From CBDATG01 sp965200145 (GTDB lineage: Bacteria > Chloroflexota > Dehalococcoidia > Lucifugimonadales > Lucifugimonadaceae): 64,000 bases of DNA. A program made the translations under genes and the position numbers. Below the pieces are notes generated by a model. The model was not told the DNA's origin. It searched no databases and was given only the letters and a program-made list of their open reading frames with translations. Below are positions 53,845 through 62,780 of the stretch, piece by piece; the first letter of the stretch is position 1; each line of letters opens with the position of its first letter. The stretch spans positions 744,001 through 808,000 of the forward strand of contig CBDATG010000003.1 in the NCBI GenBank assembly GCA_965200145.1, written 5' to 3'.

Positions 53845-56037
53845 ATGATCGCACGTAACTCACATTCGATAGGAAGAATCTTCACCGTCACGGCCATAGC
53901 GGCGACCTGCGCGTTCGCAGTTGTCACTGCTTGCACGCCCACCACCACACCTACGCACACTATCGCACCAACCTGGTCTCCCGCTCCGACGTGGACACCT
54001 TCACCCGAGCCAAGCTGGACACCCGTGGTCGTAGTCCACATAGCAACGCCAACCGTCGTTCCGACGCCGACGGTGGACCCCTCTCCCCCTCAAACGAACA
54101 CCACGACAGCAACTCCCTCAAAGACTCCAACACGAACTATAACGCCGACGCGTACGAACACCGGCACGACAACCTGGACTCCAACAGCAATGGATACCGT
54201 CGCAACGGATACCGAAACCACTAATCTGGCTCCGACTCGCACATCCACATCTACGCCAACCGCGACACCTTCGGCGACGCCCACACAAACCACTACCCCC
54301 AGGCCAACCCGAACACCAACCCCCACCCCAACGCATCTTCCTGCTGACGCACCTCGCGATATGGCTCCGCTAATCGCACTCTACAACGCAACCGACGGAC
54401 CATACTGGAAGAACAACGAAAACTGGCTATCCGACAAACCGTTGAACGAATGGTACGGAATCACCACCGACACCGAAGGGCGGGTCTCTGAGATCGACCT
54501 CGAACTAAACTGGCTCCTTGGACAGATTCCGGCAGAGTTGGCACAACTCCAAAACCTCCAACGTCTCAATCTCAGGTTGGGCAATCTGTCAGGAACGATA
54601 CCACCCGAAATCGGACTGTTGACTAACTTGACGCACTTGAACCTAGGTGGAAACAAGCTGATGGGGCGTATCCCTAAAGAACTCGGACTGTTGCCAAACA
54701 TTATCGATCTCAACTTGAACGGTAATCGACTCATCGGGGAGATACCGCCTAGCCTAACCAGCAGTCAGTCACTGACACACCTCGATATCAGCAGCAACCA
54801 AATATCAGGTAGCATCCCCAGAGAGTTCGTAGCACATCCCCGATTCGAAGTATTTGACTTGAGCGATAACCAACTCACTGGAAAGATACCGCGTGAGATC
54901 GAACAGTTGAAAAACTTAGTCGATCTCAGATTGAGTAATAACCAACTCAGCGGCGAGATACCTACGGGTATCGGAAAGTTGCTCAGATTGGAAATTATTG
55001 AGTTGCAACATAACCGTTTGACTGGAGAGATCCCAAGCGAAATTTCAAATCTGACAGAGCTTCATACTTTGTATCTCGACGACAACAAACTGACTGGGGC
55101 CGTACCGCAATCGCTGGCTTCACTCCGTAGCATAGGGTGGTTAGGGATCGTTGACAACAACTTTACAGGATGTGTCCCGCGCATGTTGCGCGAGGTCACG
55201 TCCAGCAACGTCGAATATGCCAACATCCCGATCTGCGGAGGACCGCCACGCCCAAGCCTCGCCATGCCAGACTTCATTGAAATGGCGTTCGGCGATAGCG
55301 CGACCCCGTCCCAGAAATTCGCATCAAGATTGGGAGCACGATGGCTCGCAGACTTCATCGAAAAGATCGGCTGGCCAAAACCCGAGAACTTGATTACCGT
55401 CTACGTTGACGATTTGGACGGTCTAGCACGCGCATGGTCAGACAGGCTCGGTGGTTGCGATTTGCAGTGTGCTAGGGAGGACTTGCGATGGATAGGCGGC
55501 ACCGCCCTGCGCGGCGCTACGTTCAACGGCCTCTTCGGACTTTCTCCCTTTGCCCTAGACGGGCAAGTTGATGTCGTCGCGCACGAAATCGTTCACGCTA
55601 TCCAGTACGACTTACTGGATAGACAACAATTGCCTGAACAACACAGGGATCCCGAGTGGTGGATTGAAGGAACTGCGACCTTAATTCAGTACCTCGCCGT
55701 CGCGGAGGGGAGAGGCCAGCCGGTCAACGAAGCCCGCCAAAGTATTGCCAATACAGCGGAAGGCAACTACGTACCGCTGTCAACTCTCGATGAGGAGCGA
55801 GGAGCATGCGCCCATCACTGCGGCGCCGCTGCAATCGACCTGCTAGCACAACAGGTCGGACTCCGCAAGCTGGCAGACTTCTACACCGAACGACAAACCG
55901 GCGGAACCTGGCAACAGACCTTTGAGCAAGTCTTCAACATCAGCGTCCCAGACTTCTACGAGCTCTTCAACCAACACCACCGCAACGGATACCCCCTGCG
56001 CCCATTGCCCACAGAAGGCAGCACCCAGTGGCCGTAG
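53845..56037 (+). CDS. LRR lipoprotein with gluzincin-type metallopeptidase domain
   Basis: A 730-residue lipoprotein paralogous to the gene at 51503. The lipobox ends VTAC (Cys30), followed by a Thr/Pro stalk to about residue 165, an LRR cap (LIALYNATDGPYWKNNENWL) and about ten LRRs to about residue 440 (LSGTIPPEIGLLTNL and similar). The C-terminal domain has a complete zinc site: His580-Glu581-Ile-Val-His584 in VVAHEIVHAIQYDLL, and Glu608 in WWIEGTATL 24 residues later. That is the gluzincin spacing, similar to peptidase-MA-like proteins. It is probably an outer-surface protease with an LRR recognition region. The substrate is unknown. No ribosome-binding site precedes the ATG. Confidence 0.87.
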   Translation: MIARNSHSIGRIFTVTAIAATCAFAVVTACTPTTTPTHTIAPTWSPAPTWTPSPEPSWTPVVVVHIATPTVVPTPTVDPSPPQTNTTTATPSKTPTRTITPTRTNTGTTTWTPTAMDTVATDTETTNLAPTRTSTSTPTATPSATPTQTTTPRPTRTPTPTPTHLPADAPRDMAPLIALYNATDGPYWKNNENWLSDKPLNEWYGITTDTEGRVSEIDLELNWLLGQIPAELAQLQNLQRLNLRLGNLSGTIPPEIGLLTNLTHLNLGGNKLMGRIPKELGLLPNIIDLNLNGNRLIGEIPPSLTSSQSLTHLDISSNQISGSIPREFVAHPRFEVFDLSDNQLTGKIPREIEQLKNLVDLRLSNNQLSGEIPTGIGKLLRLEIIELQHNRLTGEIPSEISNLTELHTLYLDDNKLTGAVPQSLASLRSIGWLGIVDNNFTGCVPRMLREVTSSNVEYANIPICGGPPRPSLAMPDFIEMAFGDSATPSQKFASRLGARWLADFIEKIGWPKPENLITVYVDDLDGLARAWSDRLGGCDLQCAREDLRWIGGTALRGATFNGLFGLSPFALDGQVDVVAHEIVHAIQYDLLDRQQLPEQHRDPEWWIEGTATLIQYLAVAEGRGQPVNEARQSIANTAEGNYVPLSTLDEERGACAHHCGAAAIDLLAQQVGLRKLADFYTERQTGGTWQQTFEQVFNISVPDFYELFNQHHRNGYPLRPLPTEGSTQWP

Positions 56038-56088
56038 CATGATAACGCCCGACCAATGACAAACGCCAACGCTCAATAGGGAACGCGT

Positions 56089-56094
56089 TACACT
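56089..56094 (+). promoter_or_regulatory. Candidate -10 element TACACT before a decayed gene
   Basis: TACACT in CGTTACACTAGCG lies 30 bases before the ATG at 56125, the same arrangement as the functional lipoprotein genes nearby. The decayed gene thus seems to keep its promoter. Confidence 0.4.
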
Positions 56095-56124
56095 AGCGAT
56101 TGTCGGACACCAACGCAACTCCCC

Positions 56125-56322
56125 ATGACATCGCGTCGCAGAAGACCCATTGCCAAGATCGCGGTGATGTCAACCGTCGCGCTCGCGCTCGCGTGTCTAG
56201 CAGCCCGCCTTTCCTCATGCTTCTCGGTACGCCACACTCCGATCCCGGAACGCGCTGTTGAAGTAGGCAGGCTTGTCCGGCTTACGCGAACCGCCGACGG
56301 GAATGCGAACCCGCTTATGTGA
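56125..56322 (+). pseudogene. Truncated beta-propeller lipoprotein (N-terminal remnant)
   Basis: 65 codons: a basic start (MTSRRRRPIAKIAV), a hydrophobic signal segment with a lipobox-like end LSSCFSVR, then VGRLVRLTRTADGNANP and a stop two codons later. The stretch aligns with the N-terminus of the full-length protein at 56554 (TACFSVR, GRLIQLTHSDNSEKNP). The match ends where that protein enters its first propeller blade. A repeat copy starts 32 bases after the stop. It is best read as a remnant of a third propeller lipoprotein whose body was lost, though a short lipoprotein could still be made. Confidence 0.65.
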
Positions 56323-56354
56323 AGGCACCAGCAGACCTGTCCCTCCTCAGCACA

Positions 56355-56437
56355 TTAACAGGGATGCGCAGGATACACAGGATAACCAGGAAATAGCGCC
56401 CCCAATATCCTGCCCTATCCTGTACATCCCTGTGAAT
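56355..56437. repeat. CAGGAT palindromic repeat, full copy
   Basis: The left arm is TTAACAGGGATGCGCAGGAT, then ACACAGGATAACCAGG. The right arm has AATATCCTGCCCTATCCTGT, then ACATCCCTGTGAAT. The left arm closely resembles that of the copy at 51223, and the sequence beyond it is also shared with that locus. Confidence 0.88.
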
Positions 56438-56553
56438 CATCTCTCACGAGATTAACGGAACTTTCGCGCCACGACCGTCGTCTGACTCTCAGCCGACACC
56501 CAGCACATCGTCGGCCATGAACGACATCGCTATCAAGCTGCAAGGACCACCCA

Positions 56554-58818
56554 TTGACTCCGAAATCTAAGAGACACCCGAGCCGAGCCCGGAAATCGGT
56601 GCGCGCGACATCCGCTGTTAACGCCAGGTCTGCGGTCATGCGCTGCGCGCGCCTGACAGCCATCGCGCTCGCGTGCGTGTGTCTAGCATCTGTCCTCACC
56701 GCCTGCTTCTCGGTGCGCTCCCTGGACCCCGACGTAGCCGCTGGCAGATTGATACAACTTACTCATTCCGACAATTCGGAGAAGAACCCAAAATGGTCGA
56801 CCCGCGGGGACAAGGTCGCGTTTGAGTGCCCCGAAGACGGTTGGATCTGGGACTTGGCGGAGCGCGAACTACGCGTTCAGGGCGACGGTCTTGCGGTCAG
56901 GAACTGGCCGATATCCGTCTCCCGACCCCGCGGCAACATCTGCGTTGTGAATGCCGATGGCTCAGGCATGATCCAACTGACCGACGATCAAGGCGACGAC
57001 TCTGACCTGGCGTGGTCGCCCGACGGCAGCGAGTTAGCGTTCACATCCTTCCGACACGGTATGCGCGACATCTTCGTTATCAACGCCGACGGTACTAGAC
57101 TCAGGCGAATCACCAACGACTCGTTTGTTGAGGCAGAGCCAACTTGGTCGCCCGACGGCAGCGAGTTGGCGTTCACATCGTTCCGAGACGGTCAGCGCGA
57201 CATCTTTGTCATCTACGACGATGGCACAGGACGCAGGCAGATCACCAACGACGAACTCAAGGAGGTAGAGCTAACGTGGTCGCCTGACGGCAGCAAGCTC
57301 GCCTTCCGAGCGTACCTCAACGTTCGCGCGAGCGGGAACCCTGCCCACATCTACACCGTCAACATCGATGGATCAAACCTCACGCAAATTACCGACGAAA
57401 CCAGCTCCTATTCCGAACCGACATGGTCTCCTGATGGCAGCCGCATCGCGTTCATATCTGGCGGAGAGAGCATCTGGGGGCTCTCAGTAATGAACTCCGA
57501 CGGCAGGGAGCGGGCTATGCTGTACCCGTCAATCCTAAACGTCCAATACGGGGCTTGGTCAAGCGTGGAATCGCCGGCCTGGTCGCCAGATGGCAAGACT
57601 ATCGCGTTCGCAGCCAAACCGTGGAACGGCGGGCTGCTACCTGACCTGGAACTGTACATGATCAATGTTGACGGCTCGGGACTCACACGACTAACCTATC
57701 GAGCCGGCGACGATTCAAACCCAACCTGGAGTCCCGACGGAAGCAAGTTGGCGTTCGAATCACACCTACCCAGGAAGCGCAAGTCCTACCATACCCCTGA
57801 CATATACGTCATGGTCGATTTCGCACCCAAACAGCTACCTCTGACCGATATCGCCAACTCCGACCTCGTCCCTGTGTGGTCGCCAGATGGCACACGCATC
57901 GCATACGTCTCCGCACGCATACCATGGGCCTCCATTCTTGTCGAAGACTTCGACATATACGTCAGGAATGCTGACGGCTCCGGGACGAGGCAACTCACCG
58001 CAAACGATAGTCGAGACTCCCGACCTGCATGGTCACCCGACGGTGGACGTATCGCATACGTGTCCGATTACGACGGTGACGAAGACCTCTATGTCATCGA
58101 TACCGACGGCAACGGTATCGAGCGTCTTACCGACAATGACCATCCCGACTCCCGACCCAAGTGGTCGCCTGACGGAAATCAGATCGCGTACGTGTCGCTA
58201 CACAATGGACGGCATACAGACATATTCGTCATGAACACAGATGGGTCAGACATCGTCCAGCTCACCGCCTACGGCGATTCCGAGACCAGCCACTACTACG
58301 GCGCTCCATCGTGGTCACCAGACGGGAGCCGCATCGCCTTTGTCTCTGCCGTGCACGGCAGTTTCAAGAGGCATGTCATGAACTCCGACGGCACAAAAGT
58401 GGTTACTGCCGACGTAGAAAACTGTCTGAGCTACGACGCAGCCGTGTGGTCACCGGACAGCACAATGGTCGCGTTTGAGTGCAATGATTCTCACATCCAC
58501 CTGTTTAACCCAGTGGACGGGACGGTGACCTCCCTTGAAGCCTGCGACACGCACGGCCGCCCCGTGCTGTCGCCATCATGGTCGCCGGACGGTTCTCACA
58601 TGGCCTATACGTGTCCATACGCGCATTCAGATACGCGTGTCCGCAAGACGAACCTAGGCGATGGCATCGAAACTCGCTACACCACGGAAGGATGCAGTCC
58701 GCGCTTTTCTTCGTGGTCACCGGACGAGAGCAAAATAGCGACCTTGTCGTTCAGTGGCAGTGACCGCGTCTTCAACCTGTGCGTGGCGGAGCCCGTACTT
58801 GCCCCGCAGGCTCCGTAG
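56554..58818 (+). CDS. TolB-like beta-propeller (PD40/WD40-like) lipoprotein
   Basis: 754 residues from a TTG start, or 726 from the ATG at 56638. A basic N-region and hydrophobic segment end in lipobox LTAC, followed by FSVRSLDPDVAAGRLIQLTH. About 14 PD40 blades follow, each with a W-S-P-D-G core (e.g. PTWSPDGSELAFTSF, RDIFVINADGT, LRRITND). They probably form one or two six-to-eight-bladed propellers at the cell surface. Blade sequences resemble TolB and the WD40-like domains of prolyl peptidases, but there is no peptidase domain. The role may be protein or carbohydrate binding. Adjacent paralogs and remnants show repeated local duplication. Confidence 0.87.
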   Translation: MTPKSKRHPSRARKSVRATSAVNARSAVMRCARLTAIALACVCLASVLTACFSVRSLDPDVAAGRLIQLTHSDNSEKNPKWSTRGDKVAFECPEDGWIWDLAERELRVQGDGLAVRNWPISVSRPRGNICVVNADGSGMIQLTDDQGDDSDLAWSPDGSELAFTSFRHGMRDIFVINADGTRLRRITNDSFVEAEPTWSPDGSELAFTSFRDGQRDIFVIYDDGTGRRQITNDELKEVELTWSPDGSKLAFRAYLNVRASGNPAHIYTVNIDGSNLTQITDETSSYSEPTWSPDGSRIAFISGGESIWGLSVMNSDGRERAMLYPSILNVQYGAWSSVESPAWSPDGKTIAFAAKPWNGGLLPDLELYMINVDGSGLTRLTYRAGDDSNPTWSPDGSKLAFESHLPRKRKSYHTPDIYVMVDFAPKQLPLTDIANSDLVPVWSPDGTRIAYVSARIPWASILVEDFDIYVRNADGSGTRQLTANDSRDSRPAWSPDGGRIAYVSDYDGDEDLYVIDTDGNGIERLTDNDHPDSRPKWSPDGNQIAYVSLHNGRHTDIFVMNTDGSDIVQLTAYGDSETSHYYGAPSWSPDGSRIAFVSAVHGSFKRHVMNSDGTKVVTADVENCLSYDAAVWSPDSTMVAFECNDSHIHLFNPVDGTVTSLEACDTHGRPVLSPSWSPDGSHMAYTCPYAHSDTRVRKTNLGDGIETRYTTEGCSPRFSSWSPDESKIATLSFSGSDRVFNLCVAEPVLAPQAP

Positions 58819-58862
58819 CACCCTTGCACCTGACCAACACTGCCACTTCACAACAGACGCAT

Positions 58863-58868
58863 TACAAT
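58863..58868 (+). promoter_or_regulatory. Candidate -10 element TACAAT
   Basis: TACAAT in GCATTACAATATCGG lies 30 bases before the ATG at 58899 and matches the hexamers upstream of the neighbouring paralogs in position and sequence. Confidence 0.4.
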
Positions 58869-58898
58869 ATCGGCAGTCGCGTACTAGGACAACATCCC

Positions 58899-61046
58899 AT
58901 GGCATCACTCAACGCAAGCCCCATTGCCAGGGCCACCGCGCTCGCGGCCGTCGCGGCCACCTTCGCGCTCGCAACAGTCGCAGCGTGCACGCCCAGTCTT
59001 GCACCTTCCCTGACACCCGAGCCACCTGACACCCGTACCGTTGCGGTCACCGCGACTCCGACAAACTCGCCTACCCCTAGGCCTTCCGCCACACCTACCC
59101 CGCATCTCATCGAAACGGTTTCCAGTGCCTGGGAGTCGCCAACGCCTGGACCGTCGCCGACTCCGATCCCGGACAGCGATGTGGATGCTGGCAAAATGCT
59201 CCGGCTGACGCGGACTTACGACTCGGAGCGGAACCCAGCATACTCGCCCTCTGGCGACAAAATCGTGTTCGAGTGTTACGACGACGGGTGGCTCTGGAAC
59301 CAGCCACGTTCCATGCACCACATCCCTGGCAACATTGGAAAGGTCAGAAACTGGCCGATAAGCAGTTACGACTTCATTAGCAACATCTGCGTCATGAATG
59401 CTGACGGCTCCGGCCGCGCCCAGCTGACCGACGCGCAAGGCGACGATGTCGACCCCGCGTGGTCGCCAGACGGGAATGGAATAATCTTCTCGTCGTGTCG
59501 GGAAGGCGGCTGTGACATCTATGTTATGAATGCCGACGGTTCCGGACTCAGGCGGGTCACCGACTCCGAATACCAAGAGGAACATCCAACTTGGTCGCCC
59601 GACGGGAGCAAGATCGCGTTCGCGACTTGGCGCGATGGGAATTCCGACATCTACGTCATCAATGCCGACGGTTCAAACCTCACGCGAATCACTTCAAGTC
59701 GTGGGGAAATCCAAGTTTCTTATCGCGAACCTGCGTGGTCTCCTGACGGGGATCTAATCGCGTTCGCAGCCAGCTGGCCCGCCACTGGCCGACGCTACTC
59801 CTACTCAGGCATTTTCGTTGTTAATCCTGATGGGACGGAAGAAACCCAGCTATACGGGAGATATGGGGACGCAGGATCACCCGCTTGGTCTTCAGACAGC
59901 ACAACTATCGTATTCGCGGCAGACGTACAACGCTATTCGTCGTCTGATGGCGAGGAAATTCATGTTGTTAACGTTGACGGGTCTGGCCTTAAACGTCTTA
60001 CTTATCGCCGAGGGTATGATCTGTCGCCCACTTGGGGTCCGGACGGTTCCAAGTTGGCCTTCGTGTCGGCGATACAGGGGAACCCGGAGATTTACGCATT
60101 AGTTGATTTCCAAACCCATCTCGAGCGGCTTACCGATAACAACTTCGCTGACACCGCTCCCGCTTGGTCCCCGGATGGCACACGCATCGCATTCGCCTCC
60201 GATCGCGGCGGCGGCGATGAGATCTACGTCATGAGCGCCGATGGCTCTGGAGTCGTGCAGCTTACCGACGATGTCCATGCGAGCAATTATGGACCTGCAT
60301 GGTCCCCCGACGGGAGCCGGATCGCCTATCAGTCCGATGATCGCGGGACAGCCGGGGGGCATTACAACATTTTCGTTATCAATGAAGACGGGTCCGAAAA
60401 CATCAGGCTCACCTCTTACGATGTAATCGCCATCTATCGACTCAACGGGGCTCTATCCTGGTCACCGGATGGCACACGCATCGCCTTTGTCTCGGACCTC
60501 GGCGGACAGTACCAAGTCTACGTCATTAACTCCGATGGAACAGATCAGGTTAGGCTCAATGTTGAGGATTGTCGGAGCTCTGCCGTTGCCGAGGGTTTTG
60601 AGCCCCATTGGACACATGACGACACAGGGATAGAGTGGTCACCTGATGGCGCAAGTCTCGCGCTTTCATGCCAAGATTCCAACTTACGTCTCATTGACCC
60701 TTCCGGCGAGACAATAACTGAGTTCTACGCCTGCGCCGACCCAATTTCGGCTCCCGAGTGGTCGCCAGACAAAACACGCATCGCGTTTGCCTGTCCCTAC
60801 ATAGAGTCAGCGGGACAAAATGACATTTTCGTCATCGACATAAGCGATGACAACGCAACCCGATTCACGATTAGAGACGGTCACTACCCCCGGCCAGGGT
60901 GGTCTCCGCATGCAACCCCTTTGTTCACAGCAGAACGCGATGATGTGCAACCAGCATGGTCACCAGACGGAACCAAGATTGCCTTCGCGTCAAACCGAGA
61001 CGGCGACTACGAAATCTACGTTCTAGACCTTGAGCGCGCACCGTAG
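58899..61046 (+). CDS. TolB-like beta-propeller lipoprotein with Thr/Pro stalk
   Basis: A 715-residue paralog of the gene at 56554. The signal peptide MASLNASPIARATALAAVAA ends with lipobox VAAC (Cys30). Unlike its neighbour, it has a Pro/Thr/Ser stalk (about residues 31-95, TPEPPDTRTVAVTATPTNSP) before the domain start DVDAGKMLRLTRTYDSERNP. About 13 PD40 blades follow (AWSPDGNGIIFSS, CDIYVMNADGSGLRRVTD and similar), ending at DYEIYVLDLERAP. The stalk resembles those of the LRR lipoproteins, suggesting exchange of N-terminal modules within the island. The start was chosen to give the signal peptide; the frame is open further upstream. Confidence 0.87.
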   Translation: MASLNASPIARATALAAVAATFALATVAACTPSLAPSLTPEPPDTRTVAVTATPTNSPTPRPSATPTPHLIETVSSAWESPTPGPSPTPIPDSDVDAGKMLRLTRTYDSERNPAYSPSGDKIVFECYDDGWLWNQPRSMHHIPGNIGKVRNWPISSYDFISNICVMNADGSGRAQLTDAQGDDVDPAWSPDGNGIIFSSCREGGCDIYVMNADGSGLRRVTDSEYQEEHPTWSPDGSKIAFATWRDGNSDIYVINADGSNLTRITSSRGEIQVSYREPAWSPDGDLIAFAASWPATGRRYSYSGIFVVNPDGTEETQLYGRYGDAGSPAWSSDSTTIVFAADVQRYSSSDGEEIHVVNVDGSGLKRLTYRRGYDLSPTWGPDGSKLAFVSAIQGNPEIYALVDFQTHLERLTDNNFADTAPAWSPDGTRIAFASDRGGGDEIYVMSADGSGVVQLTDDVHASNYGPAWSPDGSRIAYQSDDRGTAGGHYNIFVINEDGSENIRLTSYDVIAIYRLNGALSWSPDGTRIAFVSDLGGQYQVYVINSDGTDQVRLNVEDCRSSAVAEGFEPHWTHDDTGIEWSPDGASLALSCQDSNLRLIDPSGETITEFYACADPISAPEWSPDKTRIAFACPYIESAGQNDIFVIDISDDNATRFTIRDGHYPRPGWSPHATPLFTAERDDVQPAWSPDGTKIAFASNRDGDYEIYVLDLERAP

Positions 61047-61067
61047 GCAACACGGCACATACAACCT

Positions 61068-61192
61068 CATCACGAACACCAACGCTCAAGAGTGAACGTT
61101 TAACATACGCGAAACGACCGCACACCATAGCAAATCCCAATGATCTCGGCCGCAAGAGGTCCGTAGCAGAGGCGCGCCGGGAACTCGGGTAC
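61068..61192 (+). pseudogene. Decayed start of a further propeller lipoprotein gene
   Basis: ACACCAACGCTCAAGAGTGA, then ACGTTTAACATACGCG and AATCCCAATGATCTCGGCCG match, in order, the promoter and first codons of the remnant at 56055-56150 (CCAACGCTCAATAGGGAACG, CCCCATGACATCGCGTC). The reading frame from the ATG at 61140 stops after 8 codons (MISAARGP), and a repeat copy follows at 61193. Only the promoter and a few codons remain. Confidence 0.5.
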
Positions 61193-61264
61193 TAACAGGG
61201 ATATGCAGGATAGGGAGGTGTTTACCCCTCTTTATCCTGCTTTATCCTGCCTATCCCTGTGAAT
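61193..61264. repeat. CAGGAT palindromic repeat overlapping the 3' end of the synthetase gene
   Basis: The left arm is TAACAGGGATATGCAGGATA; the right arm is TTTATCCTGCTTTATCCTGC, then CTATCCCTGTGAAT. The minus-strand acyl-CoA synthetase gene ends inside it at 61222, so the right arm encodes the enzyme's last 13 residues. Confidence 0.88.
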
Positions 61265-62775
61265 GCTGCTGCTACGTGTCTTCGCTGGATCTTTCCTGTT
61301 GCTGTGCGTGGCAGGTTGTCTGCTATGTGTATGGTGTCTGGCACTTTGAAGTCTGCTAGCGTGTCGGCGCAGTGTGCGCGTAGCGATTCGGAGTCCGCAT
61401 CGGCGCTTAGGACTACCGCGGCGTGGACACACTCACCGTACTTAGCGTCCTGGGCGGCGAATGTTACTGCTTCTGCAACGGCAGGGTGTGACAGCAACGC
61501 AGCGTCAACTTCCAGCGGCGATATCTTCTCGCCGCCGCGATTGATCAGCTCCTTGAGCCTGCCGGTCAGTGTCAGATAGCCGTCGCTGTTGATGAAACCC
61601 TGATCGCCCGTCCTGAACCAACCGTCCACGAACGACTCGTTGTTCGCCTCGTCGTTGTTGTGGTAACCCCACATGACCTGCTCTCCGCGTATCACCACCT
61701 CGCCGGGCACATCTGTCTCTGCGAACTGCCCGGAATCCGTGTCGCTCATGACGGCAACGTCCAACCCGGTCGGCAAGCCAACTGTCCCTGGATACCTGTC
61801 ACCTGGCGGCATCGGGCTGCTGGACATCTGATGCGCCGCTTCTGTCATGCCATACGCCTCCAACACCGGTGCTCCGAACCGAGACTCAAGGTTATCGAAC
61901 ACGGCGGGAGCGAGCGCGGCGGAACACGACCTGATGAACCTGAAAGACTTGCGCGGCGCACCGTCATCATCAGCGCGAGCCAGCAGTATCTGGTGGATCG
62001 TTGGCACTGCTGAGTACCAGGTAGCGTCATACTCGCGCTGTTGGTCCCAGAACGAGCTTGCCGAGAAACGCGATGGCATCACGACAGTGCCGCCGGTGTA
62101 GAGCGTTGAGAAGACCGCGCCTATCAGGCCGTGCACGTGGAACATAGGCATCACGATGAGCGAAGTGTCGTCGGGTGAGAGCTCGTAGTGGCCTGCGATG
62201 TTGGCAGTGGAGCGCATCAGGTTGACGTGGCGCAACGGCACACCCTTGGGCCGGCTCGTAGTGCCGGACGTATGCAGGAACAGCGCAACATCGCCCTCCG
62301 CCGCTGTGGCAGGGTCAGCGATGGTAATCAACTGCACACCTCGCTCTGATAGCACGACGGTGGGAACACCGTCGCTGCCGGCCTCCAGCCGAGCATCGAT
62401 CACCCTCGCGCCTACGGTTTCAGCCGCTTCACGACTCGCGTGGTCACCCTCAGGCGCGATCACGAATCGGGCATCCGAGTCGCGCATGTAGAACTCGAAC
62501 TCCTGCGCGGTGTATGCGGGATTGAGTGGTGCGGCTACGCCACCTGCTCGGGTTACCGCCATGAAACTTGCCAGGAACGCCAAACCGTTAGGCAGTACTA
62601 CTGACCCGACATCTCCGGCGCGCAAACCCGCACCGGCGAGTAACCCTGCGAGGCGGTTAACCTCCGTGTCCAGCTCACCGTAGCTCCACGCTCCGACTCC
62701 CGGCTCAGCCGCCGCGGTGTCGCTTGGGGACGCAGGTTGCATCAGATGGTTCAAAGTGTCAGATGTCTTTGTCAT
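61222..62775 (-). CDS. Acyl-CoA synthetase (AMP-dependent ligase, ANL superfamily)
   Basis: A 517-residue enzyme that adenylates a carboxylic acid and transfers it to CoA. It has the ATP-binding P-loop-like LFLHTSGTTSRPKGVPLRH near residue 165, LEAYGMTEAAHQMSSSP near 312, GWFRTGDQGFINSDGYLTLT near 385, then GRLKELINRGGEKISPLEV, and a C-terminal catalytic Lys in PRTATGKIQRRHV near 490. It resembles short- to medium-chain or oxalate-type ligases; the substrate is unknown. The final 13 residues (FTGIGRIKQDKEG) are encoded by a dispersed repeat copy and lie beyond the conserved Lys region. It lies next to prmC, with a half repeat between them. Confidence 0.92.
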   Translation of the reverse strand: MTKTSDTLNHLMQPASPSDTAAAEPGVGAWSYGELDTEVNRLAGLLAGAGLRAGDVGSVVLPNGLAFLASFMAVTRAGGVAAPLNPAYTAQEFEFYMRDSDARFVIAPEGDHASREAAETVGARVIDARLEAGSDGVPTVVLSERGVQLITIADPATAAEGDVALFLHTSGTTSRPKGVPLRHVNLMRSTANIAGHYELSPDDTSLIVMPMFHVHGLIGAVFSTLYTGGTVVMPSRFSASSFWDQQREYDATWYSAVPTIHQILLARADDDGAPRKSFRFIRSCSAALAPAVFDNLESRFGAPVLEAYGMTEAAHQMSSSPMPPGDRYPGTVGLPTGLDVAVMSDTDSGQFAETDVPGEVVIRGEQVMWGYHNNDEANNESFVDGWFRTGDQGFINSDGYLTLTGRLKELINRGGEKISPLEVDAALLSHPAVAEAVTFAAQDAKYGECVHAAVVLSADADSESLRAHCADTLADFKVPDTIHIADNLPRTATGKIQRRHVAAAFTGIGRIKQDKEG

Positions 62776-62780
62776 TGGTA

